Shown here: positions 32,860 to 44,500 of the stretch, in pieces | How the letters are laid out: every line of letters starts with the position of its first letter | Position numbering within the stretch: position 1 is the stretch's first letter | The notes under the pieces: model-generated | What the model was told of the DNA's origin: nothing | What the model saw: the letters and a program-made list of their open reading frames with translations, nothing else | Databases searched by the model: none | Assembly (NCBI RefSeq): GCF_023065955.2 | Contig: NW_026622897.1 | Location: 3,911,001-3,975,000 of the forward strand | DNA length: 64,000 nucleotides | Direction of reading: 5' to 3' | Source: Ursus arctos | Lineage: Eukaryota; Chordata; Mammalia; Carnivora; Ursidae | Program-made: the position numbers and the translations under genes

Positions 32860-33870
32860 TTCGAGTTTATTTATATTATTTATTTACTTAAGTCATGGCA
32901 TCTTCCTCCAAGGATTTCACCTTTCTTCACATTTGTCCATAGTTAATTCTTTGAATATTGCCTTTTCTTCTGAAACAGCATTAGATGTAACTTTGCAATT
33001 CTCAGTCTGTTCTCCATGCCTCATAACTACTCTTTCAGATTTTCAAAAAAAGAAAAAAGAAAAAAATCTTTCTCTGCTGCTTTCTGGGTGATGTACTCAG
33101 ATCTGTTTTTCAATTCAATAATTCTCTCTTCGGTTTTATCAACTATATTGTTTAAAGAACCAATGAGTATTTTCTTTTAATTTCACCTTTCACATTTTGC
33201 ATTTCTAGGCTTCCATTTTATTTACTTCAAATATGCTGTTTTTTGCCACATTACTTTTATTATTTTCTTATTTTGAAATCCTTATCTAGAGTCTCTTTCC
33301 ATTGTCTCTACTATCCTGTGGTTTCATGAATTTGACTTTTGCATCAGCTGTGTATATTTCATGGCGATGCATTTCACTGCATACTTTGTTGTTTTGTCCG
33401 GGGGCTCATCTTCATTGACACATATCTTCTTCAGGGCTCTTTATGAGCCATGGATTTGACAGCACTCCTGCGACATGGATTCGTGTGGGATTGTGCTGAT
33501 AATACAATTGAATTTGTTGTTTCTCATTTATTTTTAAATATTAATTTCTTTGCTTTAGGTTCCAGAATTTCCCACATTTTAAGTAAGACATATGGTTCAA
33601 AATGCATTCTCAGTAAACTGCCATTTCTGTTATTACCAGAGCCCCAGACAAGCAGCTCACATTTGTGCCATATGCTTGGACTTGAGAGCTAAGGTTTCCA
33701 AGCCACTATTCATGGATGGGACAACTGTTCCTAGACTTCTTTGTTGAAGTTCCAGACCCTCTTCTGAGCACAAGACCTGTAGCCCAGTGTTCATCTATTC
33801 CATGTGGTCATCAAACTCACTAACCCAATCCTTCTATCCCTGGTTTGGTTAATCCCTTGCCAGAAAACTT
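32860..33870 (-). mobile_element. Old L1/HAL1-like 5' or ORF1 region (antisense)
   Basis: Read on the minus strand, the segment near 33090-33150 (gataaaaccgaagagagaattattgaattgaaaaacagatctgagtacatcacccagaaagcagcagag) resembles the ORF1 coiled-coil coding region of old L1/HAL1 elements. Flanking sequence is similarly A-rich on that strand. All frames are broken. Limits are approximate. Confidence 0.45.
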
Positions 33871-35765
33871 AAACTTCTTCTCACCCTTATTTATAAGCTA
33901 CTTTTTAAATTCTGGCACTTAATTTTAATCCTGCTAATGCATTTTATAAAATGAAATATATTTAATCTACCATTCTGTATGTGTGAAGGAAAACAGTAGA
34001 CTTTACGTTTCAACTCAGGCTACAGTGATGGAAGTCTCCATGATAGGTACTGTAGATATCCCTGTGACATCTCCCGTTCCCTAGAGAGAGGTCCAAATTA
34101 ACTAAAGTGTCTGCTTTAATTTTTATTGAATAATGCCAACATTGTTTAGTGTTATCTGGTCATTATAAGCTAAGGCAACTAAGAGAGGAGTACATTCCTG
34201 GAATAGTTGCTGTTTGGGTATGACGGTCTGTTTAGACAGGAAGACAGGACTTTGAATATGGCCAGGTATACAAGATAATCAGTTGATTGCTGGTAATAAA
34301 TCAGTTTTCCAATAGTTAATCTAAATAGGAATTAATTTGTTGCACTTGTTGTATTTGTTAAAATAGTTTAATGCGATTGATATTTTGATGGTGGTGTTTT
34401 TGTTTTTGTTTTTGACCTCATGTTTACTATTAACTAGACATGAACATTTATCTCGATAGCTGGTAGATAAATCACTGGTGACATGAAATGAACATGATGT
34501 ATGAATAACAGACTAAAAATAATGTTGAAGATAATCACCAAGGTGATACTATTTCTATTTTTTTCAGTGGGCTTTCTATATTAACTTCGGTATTGGTTGA
34601 TCCATATCTATGGAAATAATTTTTGTAGAATAACAAAACAGTTGCCATTAAATATTTCTTAGCCTTTATAAATAATAAATATGTGTACTCCCAATGCTTT
34701 TCTAACAAGGTTGCCAAAGTACTTCACCATCAAATACTCTGTTATTATTAGCCTTGTGCCTGGGAGGAGTTTAGGCTTAGGAGAGTCGATATAATATCGA
34801 AGTTTACATAGCAAATCAGTAGCAAGAGAGAAAATGAGCCCTTCTTGGGCCTCATCCTGTGTTCTGGCCTGAGCACAGCATATCATCAGCATAATCTGCT
34901 CAGAGCATTCAGGGCATTCATTAACTGGGTCATGTGGATGTGCCTGGAATGTACAGTGATGTTACTGAGCACTGTGGAATCACAAACAGCAACACTGACT
35001 TAAATAGACCATGAAATTTCAAGTCTGCAAACCGATAAATACATGTTGCAAAGGGGAAAGGACATAAAGTAGTGTTTCCTTGTTCTATTAATTCCTACTT
35101 TATAAAGTTTTATCATAATGAAGGAAGCAGAAGTATTGAAATAATCATATGGAATAAAAGTATCAATAAGCAGCTATTTTTACTATGTTCATACAGTGAG
35201 GAAATTGTTTTAGTAAAGGAGTACTTGTTTGCAAATAGGCTTGGTCATCTGGATCACAAGTTATTATCAGTTGTCTTTTTATTAAGCTACCAAAGAACAT
35301 GGAGGAATATAAAGTTGATATTTGAAATCTTAAGTTTGATTCTTGACTCTGATTTTCACCAGCTTTATAAAATATTTTTGAGCAAGCCATTGAACTAGGA
35401 ATATTACATATCTTCATTTGGTCAGGACATGCATTTGTTTAAAGAAAAAGCCAAATATAGGTTTAAGATTTGTATACTTATCTGAATATATGGCATACAT
35501 CAATAACATATTGAAAAGTCCCTTTAGTTTATTTCAAATAAAATTTTCTTGTAGAAATTTATATAACATGATCCAGTTTTAATTAAAAACTTTAAAAGCC
35601 TGTGTTCATATATCCTACATCATTATACACACATGGAGGAAGTTGTAGACTAGATACGACACTGAGAATTTAAGAATTCTCTCTGGGAATGGGAAGAAAA
35701 ACAGAATTGAGAAATTTAAAGAAAATGTTCTATTACGTCTTGAACTATGTGTGTGTGCAGATACA
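33871..35765. other. AT-rich non-coding DNA, nothing recognised
   Basis: The 108-codon frame at 35072-35398 and the overlapping 84-codon minus-strand frame have no recognisable motif, and the plus frame is Leu/Ile/Ser/Tyr-rich as expected from AT-rich DNA. No repeat family was recognised. Confidence 0.5.
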
Positions 35766-35790
35766 TGCATATATATGCACATATATGTGC
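35766..35790. other. Two overlapping 14-bp perfect palindromes
   Basis: tgcatatatatgca (35766-35779) and gcacatatatgtgc (35777-35790) overlap by three bases inside an alternating purine-pyrimidine tract (about 35760-35825). Probably simple-sequence decay. Confidence 0.8.
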
Positions 35791-38362
35791 CCATGTAAAT
35801 ATACATTTATACAAACATGCATGAACTATTTTAATGAATTGTCAAGTATTACAGCAACTTTCCTCCATATTGGGAGTTTTCAGGTTAGCACATACAGTTT
35901 TACCTCCTTACCAGCTTTTAAAGAACTGCTACATGATAGTATCTATGGAAAGGATGGATCATATTTTATTTTAAAAAGTCTCTCATGGATTTTGAAATCA
36001 TTTTCATTTTTTTGGCTACTACAAGTAATTTTAAATGTACCTCATTGTAAACATGTTTCTCTAGGGTAGGTTTCAAAAGAAGAGGTTGATTATTCGCAGG
36101 GTCTGAATATAATTCTCCAATGTGGCTGTACCAATTTACATACCTACGAGAAATGTGTAACACTCTTTTTCCTCACTTCCTATCAATAATGATTTTACTA
36201 TCTTCAATTTTTTTATCTGAAAGTTGAAAAATAACTCATTTCTATGTCAACTTGTATTTGCTGCCTTCTAGAAAATTACAGTGTATTTGTATACCGTACA
36301 TATTGAGTTAGGTCCACCTTTATAAATTATCCCTTCCTAGTTTTCTGATTTTTATTGGGTTTTTCATATTTTTCTTACTGATTTGTCAAATATTATTTAC
36401 AAATAATTTTCTGTTTGGTGCCTGTGTTTTAACTCTGTTAATGGTGTTCTATCTTCACATGTTTTAAAATACAGTATGATCAAATAATTTGTTCTTTGTA
36501 AATTTGTATTGTGTGTGTTATTTAACAAGGTCTTTCCACCCAAAAGTTCATAAAATGATTATTTTATTTCCTTTTAATGGATTAATAATTTTAAAAAATT
36601 TCTTGTAATTTATTTTTATTTTCATTAATGATATTAGGTAGGTATCTAACATTTTATCTGTTTATTTTTACTGGACTTTAATTGAACAGAATAGTATTGC
36701 TATAATCCTTTGTTCATCACACTTTTTAACATTGTTCCAAACATTTTGTTTGTATGTTTATTGGTTTTTTTGTAATGTAGAAGTTTTATGATTAGGTCAA
36801 TAATCCATTTAAAATTAATTTTGCCTATTTTGTGAGATGGAGGTTGAGATTATTTGCTTACAACATGGATATCCAGTTGCTCCAGCTCCACTTGGAATAA
36901 ACTTTCCATTACTCATTGAATTACATTGACTGCCATGTTGAAGAATTAGTTCGCAATATATATGTGGACTCTATTCGGTTCCATAGGGTTTTATGACTAA
37001 CATTATTCCAGTATGTGTCTTGATAACTATGGCTTTTTAAATATATCTTGAAGGAAAGTTGGCCTAAGTCCTCCAATATTGTTATTTTTGTTGAAATGGT
37101 TTCAACCATCAAGTCCTTTGGATTTTTATACAAATCTTAGAATTAGCATGCAGATTTTTATAAAAAATATTACTGGGGTATTAGATAGCATTTTATTTAT
37201 AGTTCAATATGGGTAGAATGGATATCTTTATAAGAGTAGACATTCAAATCCATTAATGTGTTATGTATCTCCATTCATTTAGGTTTTAATTTCTTTCAAG
37301 ATTGTTTTGTACTTTTCAGTGTATAGGCCTTCCATGTGTTTTGTCAGGTTTATCCCTAAGTATTGCATGTTCATAATTCTACGTAAATATATTTATTTCA
37401 ATTTCTGATTGTTCATTGCAACTGTATAGAAATACAATTGATATTTTAATACTGATCTCATACCCTACAGCCTTGCTAAACTGACTGCTAGTTCTTGTAA
37501 GGTTTTTATAAGTCCATTGGATTTTCCACGTAGATGGTCATATCATCTATAAATGAAGACAGTTTAATTCTTCCTTTTCAATCTGGATGCATTTGATTTG
37601 TTTATCTTGCCTCATTTTTGCCAGTCAATGTTGTAGTTGGGACACATTCTTCTTTTGTTGTTAATCTTTGGAGGAAAGCATTCAGTATTTCACAATTAAA
37701 TGTAGTAACTGGACATTCGTGTATGAATGCCTTTTACCTGTTCTAGGAAATTCCTTCCTATTCTTAGGTTGCTGGGCTTTTTGTTTGGTTTGGTTTTGGG
37801 TTTTTTTTGTTTTGTTTGCTTGTTTGTTATTTAGGAGAGGACTTGATTTTATTGAAAGCACTGTGGCTTTTATGGAGAATTATCACTAGCTTTTTCTTAT
37901 TTTGTGTTCTTATGGTGAATTGCCTTGATTGATTTTTGATTTTCAATCAACCTTGTATTTGCAAGAAAAAAACCTATTTGGTCATGATGAATTAGCCCTT
38001 CTATATATTGACTCTATTGTTTAAATTTTTTTTAGAATTTTTGCATGTGTTCACGAGGATATTAGTCTGTAGTTTTCTATTGTTGTAATAGTTTTGGTCA
38101 GGTTTTGGTATCAGGTTAGCGATGGTTTCCTCAATTTCTGGTCAAGTTTGTTGAGAATTGATATTTATTTCTTAAATGTGCTACAATTGAGAAGTGAATC
38201 CATCACAGCCTGAAGTTTTCTTTGTGGAAATATTAACTACAAACTCAATTCTTTCAGTAGATACAGAATTAGTTGGGTTATTTATTTCTTCTTGAAGGAG
38301 CTCTGGTATTTTCTTTCAGGAATTCATCCATTTCACCTAATTTTGTTTAAATTATTGGCATA

Positions 38363-38737
38363 TTTCTTATGTTCCATAAATGAGTAAAGCCATATGAGAA
38401 TTGTCTTTCTCTGCTTGACAATTCTCATATGGTTTCACTCATTTATGGAACATAAGAAATAGGAAGATCGGTAAGAGAAGGAAGGGAAGAACGAAGGGGG
38501 GGTAAACAGAAGGGGCAATGAACCATGAGAGACTGTGGACTCTGGGAAACAAACTGAGGGCTTCAGAGGGGAGGGGGGTGGGGGATTGGGATAGGCCCGT
38601 GATGGGTAGTAAGGAGGGCACGTATTGAATGGTACACTGGGTGTTATATGCAAATAATGAATCACGGAACATTACATCAAAAACTAAGGATATACTGTAT
38701 GGTGATTAACATAAATAAAAAATTATTATAAAAAATA
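38363..38737 (+). mobile_element. Young carnivore L1 3' end with 5' inversion (twin-primed)
   Basis: The main part (38417-38737) is a 5'-truncated L1 3' end in sense orientation: 'caattctcatatggtttcactcatttatgg', 'gaaccatgagagactgtggactctgggaaac', the G-rich block at 38571-38586, 'gggtgttatatgcaaataatgaatcacgg', A-rich tail. The first about 43 bases (38363-38405) are the reverse complement of 38417-38459, with an 11-base spacer. The whole is bracketed by a perfect 14-bp duplication aaattattggcata (38349-38362, 38738-38751), which proves a single insertion event. The 76- and 77-codon minus-strand frames here are non-genic. Confidence 0.93.
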
Positions 38738-38969
38738 AAATTATTGGCATAAACTTGTTCATAATATTTCCTTTCTATCTTTTTAATGTATGTAATAATG
38801 TCACTTTCTCTCCCTGGTATTGGTAACATGCTTTGCTTTTTTTTTTTCCTCTCACCTGTATGACCAGAAATTATCAATTATTGGTCTTAAAGAAACAGCT
38901 TTTGTTTTCTTTGATTTTCTCTCTTGTTTTTGTTTCATGATTTCCATTCAGATCTTTATTATTTTCTTT

Positions 38970-39158
38970 TTTTTTTTTTTTCTTTTTAGAGAGTGTGAGT
39001 AAGTGGAGAGGCAGAGGGAGAGGGAGAGAGAGAATCTTAAGCAGGCTCCATGCCCAGTGCAAAGCCCAACGCAGGGCTCAGACTCACAACCCTGAGATCA
39101 TGCCATGAGCCAAAATCTAGAGTCAGACACTTAACCGACTGAGCCACCCAGGCAGCCC
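38970..39158 (-). mobile_element. CAN-SINE (antisense), older copy
   Basis: T run, 'agagagtgtgagtaagtggagaggcagagggagagg', 'cagggctcagactcacaaccctgagatcatgcc', 'agtcagacacttaaccgactgagccacccaggcagccc'. The flanking ttttcttt on both sides (about 38962-38969 and 39161-39168) may be the target duplication, but it is low-complexity. Older subfamily than 2738. Confidence 0.88.
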
Positions 39159-39975
39159 TGTTTTCTTTCTTCTATTTACTTTGAGTTTCATTTGACCTTT
39201 CTTTCCTGGTTTCTTAAAGAGGAAACTGAGGTCCTTGACTGATGCCTTCTTTTCCAATATAAGGCACCTCGTGCTCAAAATCGCCTCTCAGCTCCTGCTT
39301 TAGGGGCACCCCATAAATCTTAGTACGCTGTATTTTCATTTTCATTGAGTTCAAACTAGTTTTTAATTTTCCTTAAGGCTAATTTGTTGACCTGTAGGAT
39401 TTTTTTGTTTGTTTGGTTTGGTTTTTTTGATGTGTATGATTTAGCTCCTTTCTGGAGATTTTCCAAAAACCTTTCTGATAAAGATTTCTAATTTAATTCC
39501 ATGATAGTCAGAGAACATACTTTGATTTGAATTCTTTTTAACACAGAATATGGTTTACCTTGGTAGATGTTCTGAGGTTGTTGAAGTAGTCTGTAAATGT
39601 CATTTTTGGGTGAATTATTTTATAAATGTCATTCAGGTCAAGTTGGTTGATTTCTTTTAAGTTCTGTACATGCTTATGATTTCCGTCTGCTTGCTTTGTC
39701 AATTTCTGAGAGAGAGATAATGAAATCTCTGACTTTCATTATGGACTTACCTATTTCTCCTTGAATTTGCATCAATTTTTCTTTCTTGGATTTAGAAGCT
39801 GTGTTATTAGATGCATAAATGTGTAGGATTATTAGGCTCTCCTGATGAGTTAACCCCTTTATTTTTATGAAATCAACTTCTTTATCCCTGCTTATATTCT
39901 TTGCTCTGAAATCCACTTGGTCTTATAATATATGGGCACAGCAACTTTTTCTTGATTTGTATTAATGTGGTATAT

Positions 39976-40437
39976 TGTTTTCAAGAAATTCTGTAACAAA
40001 TTACCACAAGGAGAGGATGGCCTAAAACAATAGACATGTACTCTTTTGACAGTTCTAGAGGTCAGAAGTCCAAAATCAAGGTGTTAGCAAGGTTAATTTT
40101 TTCTCTGGGCTCCGAGGGAGAATCCATTACTTGCATTTCTCCTAGCTTCTAGCTGCTACCAACAACTAGCCATTATTAGCATTCCTTGGCTTGTAGACAC
40201 ATCACTCCAATCTCTAAGTCTGTTCACATGGCCTTCCCTTCTTTGTGTCTTAGTCTGCTTCCTTTTCTCTCTTATAAGGGCTTGTCATTGCATTTAAGAT
40301 TCAGTCTAATCCAGGATGATCTCATTTCAATTTCTTTACCTTAATTACCTTTGCAACGACCCTTATTCCAGATAATGTCACATTCTGAAGTTCCAGAGGG
40401 ACGTGTCTTTGGGTGTTACAATTCAATCTACTACATT
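39976..40437 (-). mobile_element. Old MaLR/MLT1-type LTR (antisense)
   Basis: 'tctgtaacaaattaccacaag', 'acagttctagaggtcagaagtccaaaatcaaggtgttagcaagg', 'ccttggcttgtagacacatcactccaatctctaagtctgttcacatggccttcc', 'ctcttataagggcttgtcattgcattt', 'atccaggatgatctcatttcaa' and 'ttcaatctactaca' are the antisense blocks of a MaLR-type LTR in order. The host L1 resumes directly after. tggtatat (39968-39975) and tggtgtat (40438-40445) may be the mutated target duplication. Confidence 0.75.
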
Positions 40438-40879
40438 TGGTGTATCATTCACCTTCCTTCTACTTGCAGCCTATGTGTGTTTTTATTTATAATGCATCTG
40501 AAGCATGACACAATTGGATCTTTTTTAAAATTCTAGTTAAACAATATCTTTTATTTAGTTTTTAGACCATTTAGGTTTTATGTGCTTGTTGACACTGTTA
40601 AGTTTAAATCTATCCTCTTGCTGTTTGTTTTCTGTTTCCCCCTTCTGTTTTCCTTTTCTCTATTTTTTTCCTTTTTTGTATTTATAATACATAATAACGT
40701 ATTTTATTTTCTGATTTTCTTTTACAATTTCATTCTTTTTCTATGAGGATTTTTAATGGATTAATTTTAAGTTAAGTTTCTGCTTGTTATATAAATAAAA
40801 ACACTGTAAATAAATATCTATAAATAAATAGCACACCAGAGCAGAGTTCCTCAAAGCCAAATTATAACAATACACTGTT

Positions 40880-41080
40880 TTATAATAGCCTCTAGTGTGA
40901 GCAAGGCACGGTTTTAAATGTTTTACTCCTATCAACCCATTTAACACCGCAACTCTATCAAGTAGATGCTGTTTTATGTCTATTTCATAGATGAGAAAAC
41001 GCAGATACAAGGGGGTTAACTACGATGTTCTTAAAGACTTAGGTGAGTAGTATGTCTGCGATGCAAAACTAACGTACCCA
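40880..41080 (-). repeat. MIR SINE (antisense)
   Basis: 'tctagtgtgagcaaggcacggttttaaatgttttactcctatcaacccatttaacaccgcaactctatcaagtagatgctgttttatgtctatttcatagatgagaaaacgcagatacaagggggttaactacg' is the reverse complement of MIR, with tail, core and head blocks all recognisable. Confidence 0.8.
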
Positions 41081-41584
41081 GATATCATGTTCTTAACCAG
41101 AATTCCAAAAAAGCTTCCCAGTTGTTGACTTTGTTGGCTGTTGTGCTTGTTGATTTTCTTTATGAGCCTTGAGTGAAAGGATTTTTTTCTTCTTCTTTGT
41201 AGTTTCCTATCATATCTGTTGCTCTGATGGTTGCCTTCATGTAGATACTGTCCCTAGCTCAAAATCAGGTATTAAATTGATGTTTGCGGGCTTTCTTCTT
41301 TTAGTGTATCACAAATCCTGGTTCTTAACCAGCAGCACCTGGTTCTTTCTCATCACTTATACAGAAGCCTAGTGAAGGCCACAGCTCCAGAAAAGTGTTT
41401 AGTCCCCACACTTGGGCCAGAAATCATGGTCCTGTGAGGCTGGTTCTGTTTGTTACCTGTGGGTCTTTTTGGGTCCTGGTTCCCTGTGTCCCTGAGGGAT
41501 TAAAACTCTTGGCAACTTTTGCCAGATTTCAGTTCAGAAGTCATGCGTATATTCTATTTCAGCATCTCTTTATTATTTCCCTCC

Positions 41585-41730
41585 CTTCTAAGATAGTTAT
41601 TATTACATCCATTTTGGCAAATGGGGACACTGGGTCTCAAATGGCTAAGCAACTTTCTTAAGGTCACCTAGCTAGTAACAGGGAGCCAGGTATTAAATCT
41701 GTTGCAGAAAAACTCAAAAGTCTGTGCCAT
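41585..41730 (-). repeat. MIR SINE (antisense), partial
   Basis: 'ttattattacatccattttggcaaatggggacactgggtctcaaatggctaagcaactttcttaaggtcacctagctagtaacagggagccaggtattaaatc' matches antisense MIR (tccccattttacagatgaggaaactgaggctcagagaggttaagtaacttgcccaaggtcacacagctagtaag). Confidence 0.8.
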
Positions 41731-42179
41731 TCCACTTTCTTAATACACCCTTCCAAGATACGAAGTGTTTATCCTGTGGGCTAGGATTCTATGAAGACAC
41801 ACGTTAGTGCAGCCCTTCACATCCCACGGAAAGCATATTTCATCTCTGGAAAGCTTCCTCTCCTCATTGCTTTTCTCTGCTTCACCGCCCACGAGGAGGG
41901 CAGTGGCAGCTCTTTCTAACGAGAAAGGCGGTAACATGAGATTAAAATCAGGTCCAGAGCTGAGCGGCGTCTCACGCACATACATGTAGTACGGGCAGCG
42001 TGAATGTATTAGGCAGCTGCCTCTAGAACAGGTTGAAAAGATGGATTCTATCGGTGTATCCCAAATGGTATGTGGAAATGCTACCCAAGACAGTTAGATT
42101 CCTCGTCACCCCAGAGGGGACATGTCAGAAAGAGAAAGGAGCTACATGGAGCATCTGTATGGCTAGGCTTCTGTCAGAA

Positions 42180-42345
42180 ATTTTACATTCATTAATTTGC
42201 TTAATCGTTTAAAAAAAAAGGAGTTGAGTATTTAATGAATAATTGTTATCTTTAAGAAAACAGATTTAGGGGAATTAAACAATTTGCTCACATCTCAAAG
42301 GCAGTAAGCACAAAGCTCAGGCTTCTTTGATTCCATATCAGGGGC
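42180..42345 (-). repeat. MIR SINE (antisense), diverged
   Basis: 'ttacattcattaatttgcttaatc', then 'gaaaacagatttaggggaattaaacaatttgctcacatctcaaaggcagtaagcacaaagctcagg', follows antisense MIR block order with an A-rich interruption. Confidence 0.55.
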
Positions 42346-42477
42346 TTTCTCTTGGTCTCTCTTCTTACCAGGCACTTGATGGAAGGCATCTGCTTTATGA
42401 GCAACTTTTAGTCTTACAAGTGCTTCCTTTATCTTTTAAAAAAAAAGAGGGGCTACGTTCTCTATTACCAGTGGTAC

Positions 42478-42690
42478 ACGTATGAGGCTTTGTTCCTGGG
42501 CGAGACACAGATGGAGGCTGACCTGTCTGAGGAGGCGTCTCGGAGTGACCTTGCAGCAGACGCTGTAGCTGCCGCCTCAGAGTGCATCACGCCGCAGGCC
42601 GGCCACCGCGGGTGTCCTGTGCATGGACACAGTGACTGGCTCAGGGGTAGGCAGATATATGACCCGCAGGGGGCACCTGTGTGCTTTTCC
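42478..42690. promoter_or_regulatory. Small CpG-rich block (candidate regulatory element)
   Basis: About 210 bases at clearly higher GC and CpG content than the neighbourhood (gggcgagac, aggcgtctcggag, cagacgctg, gccgcctc, catcacgccgcaggccggccaccgcggg). It overlaps unrecognised open frames on both strands (plus 71, minus 84 codons), as CpG-rich DNA often does, and no protein domain is seen. It ends at a CTCF-like motif. It could be a small enhancer or insulator, or a CpG-retaining relic. Confidence 0.4.
42660..42678 (+). promoter_or_regulatory. CTCF-like binding motif
   Basis: tgacccgcagggggcacct matches 17 of 19 positions of the CTCF core consensus as I remember it (YGRCCASYAGRKGGCRSYR), including the central AGGGGGC. 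A good match by eye in a CpG-rich setting. No binding evidence can come from sequence alone. Confidence 0.5.
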
Positions 42691-42755
42691 CTTGATAGGA
42701 TATGATGGACACAAGACACGTATCTCTAGCAATCAGAGTAACTAAGGTCATGTTA

Positions 42756-43187
42756 TCAAGTTACGGAGAAAGTACACTTAAGGTTGAAGACCAGTAAACG
42801 GAGAGAAATATAAGTGGGTGCTGGGCAGTTTCCTAGTGTCTGGATCCAGACATCTCTAAGAACAACCGCCCCCTGCCTGTTCATGGTTGGATTAGCCAAG
42901 CCATAAAGTTTGCTAAAGCTATATACACAAAGGAACAAGTGGTTTGGAGTGTGTGGGCGTTTTCTATTTGACATTGCCAAGAACTGGGCAGAAATGAGAA
43001 GAATTGGTTTTCCCAGAACCGGCCACTGTGCCCTCAGCCATGTCTGTGGCTCAGAGAGTTGGCATGGTAGGCGGAGGACCTTCAGCTGAACATTGAGCGG
43101 TTCCGTACTTTGAGTTACCAGAGGCTGCCGATAGCTTTTTCCCTCCTCTCTTGTAAAGAGAAGTGCCTTTACTTTCCCCCAAGACAC
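42756..43187 (-). other. Longest open frame in the window, not supported as a gene
   Basis: A 143-codon minus-strand frame. I recognise no domain, signal peptide, membrane segment or compositional bias. In a 64-kb mammalian window a chance frame of this length is expected. No upstream promoter or splice structure was seen. Confidence 0.3.
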
Positions 43188-43509
43188 CCTGAGGAACAGT
43201 CCTCCAACTGGTACACCTTTTTCTTTTGCTGCTTTAAAAAACTGAGTGCCTCTGTGAGGAAGATACCAACGGTGAGTTTGATGATGGGACAGTATCTTCA
43301 GGGGTCATGTATTGGCTAATGTAAAGTGAAAATTTTCAGAAAATAGAAAGCTCAGCAGTGGCCTACATTAATCGGAGTGCCTCACCTCTTAAAGAGATTG
43401 GCCCCTTAAGACACCTTTGTTCCCCCCTTGAAATGTACCTGCTTTCCATCTTACTCTTTTTAATAAGAGATAGAAAGATTTTTCTTTTTGTCACCCATTC
43501 AGTTCTGAA

Positions 43510-44500
43510 TACTTGATACATTTCCTCTCAGCTTCCTCTCTGCTGTGTACCAGCTGTGTTGGTGAACTTTCCATTCTTCCCTAGATCAGCTCTCAGGGAA
43601 GTTCACTCCTCAGCTCACCCTGTTCTCTGACTCTTTCACTCACAGCACTGCTCCAACCGCTCTCACTATAGTGGCCACCGACCAGTCAACTGTCAAATAC
43701 AGTGGACACTGCTGTCCATGTCTTACCTCTTAGAGGAGATTAGGAACTCTTTCCTTTGGTATTTGTGGCTCTTCCTCAGTGATCTATTTTTGTAGTCACT
43801 CCTCAGATTTATTTCCTGGACTCTGTTCTTTTCTAAACATTGGTATTTTTCTGAAATTATTTTAGGCTTTTTTCACACTACTCTCTTCCTGAACTATCCT
43901 ATTAATATTAGCTATATATTGATGACCCCAAGACCCTCATATAAATGTCAGATGCATACATCCAACTGCCTATTGGACATTCTTAATTTAGGGTTCCAAG
44001 CAGAATCTGAAGCTCAGTTTATTCAAACATAAATTCATCATTTCTTGCACTACAAAAATGTTTTATTATTCTGTATTTCCCATTTAAGTGAATTACAGCA
44101 TACAATAATCCAAGATTTTTCATTCTATATCATTTTCAACTTGTGAAGGCCTCTCAAGTTATTTTCTAAATAATCCTTCAATTGGTTCCCTCCTGCAAGA
44201 ACCCTCTGCTTCTTCCATAGAACACATTCTTATTATTTTTGTTCTTGGCTTTAACTGTTTTCCTGTGTCCACCATCTTCTACATTACTGCTGAGGTGAGG
44301 TTTCAACAGTGGAAACTGGATCACATTCCATTCCTCTGGAAATCCTGCAATGGTTGCTTTTGTCTTTGGTATGAGGTTTGAGCCGTGCATCGTAGCGTTC
44401 GTTGCTCTTTATCTCTCCAACGTCATCTCCTGTTTCAGTCACTACTCTTGATTCTTGTGAAGCTCTCAGACATTTTCAGGACTCTATCCCTCAGTTGGAG
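43510..44500 (+). repeat. L2 LINE, long diverged copy (sense)
   Basis: About 1 kb that follows L2 order: 'gtgatctatttttgtagtcactcctcag', 'gctatatattgatgaccccaagaccctc', 'atccaactgcctattggacattcttaatttagg', 'gaatctgaagctcag', then 'ctgtgtccaccatcttctacattactgctgagg', 'gtggaaactggatcacattccattcctctggaaatcctgcaatggttgctttt', 'catctcctgtttcagtcactac'. These correspond to the ORF2 end and 3' part of L2. Frames are fully broken. Confidence 0.7.

Larger units (their letters stand above)
35880..40780 (-). mobile_element. Long old L1M (antisense), ORF2 and 3'UTR, with three insertions
   Basis: The left end is L1 3'UTR antisense (gtggctgtaccaatttacatacc, 36122). It continues through ORF2 antisense: 'tggttattgatccatttaaaa'-like text at 36800, 'catatcatctataaatgaagacagtttaattcttcc' at 37540, 'aatccatcacagcc' at 38198, 'tcaagttggttgatttc' at 39640, and 'gaaatctctgactttcattatgg' at 39720. 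It resumes after an LTR at 40438. It is broken by a young L1 (38363-38737), a SINE (38970-39158) and an LTR (39976-40437). Net L1 length is about 3.9 kb. No intact frame. Confidence 0.85.

Noticed and set aside
42756..43187. 143-codon minus-strand frame, the longest in the window
   Set aside because: No recognisable domain, composition bias or transcript signals. This length is expected by chance in 64 kb on six frames.
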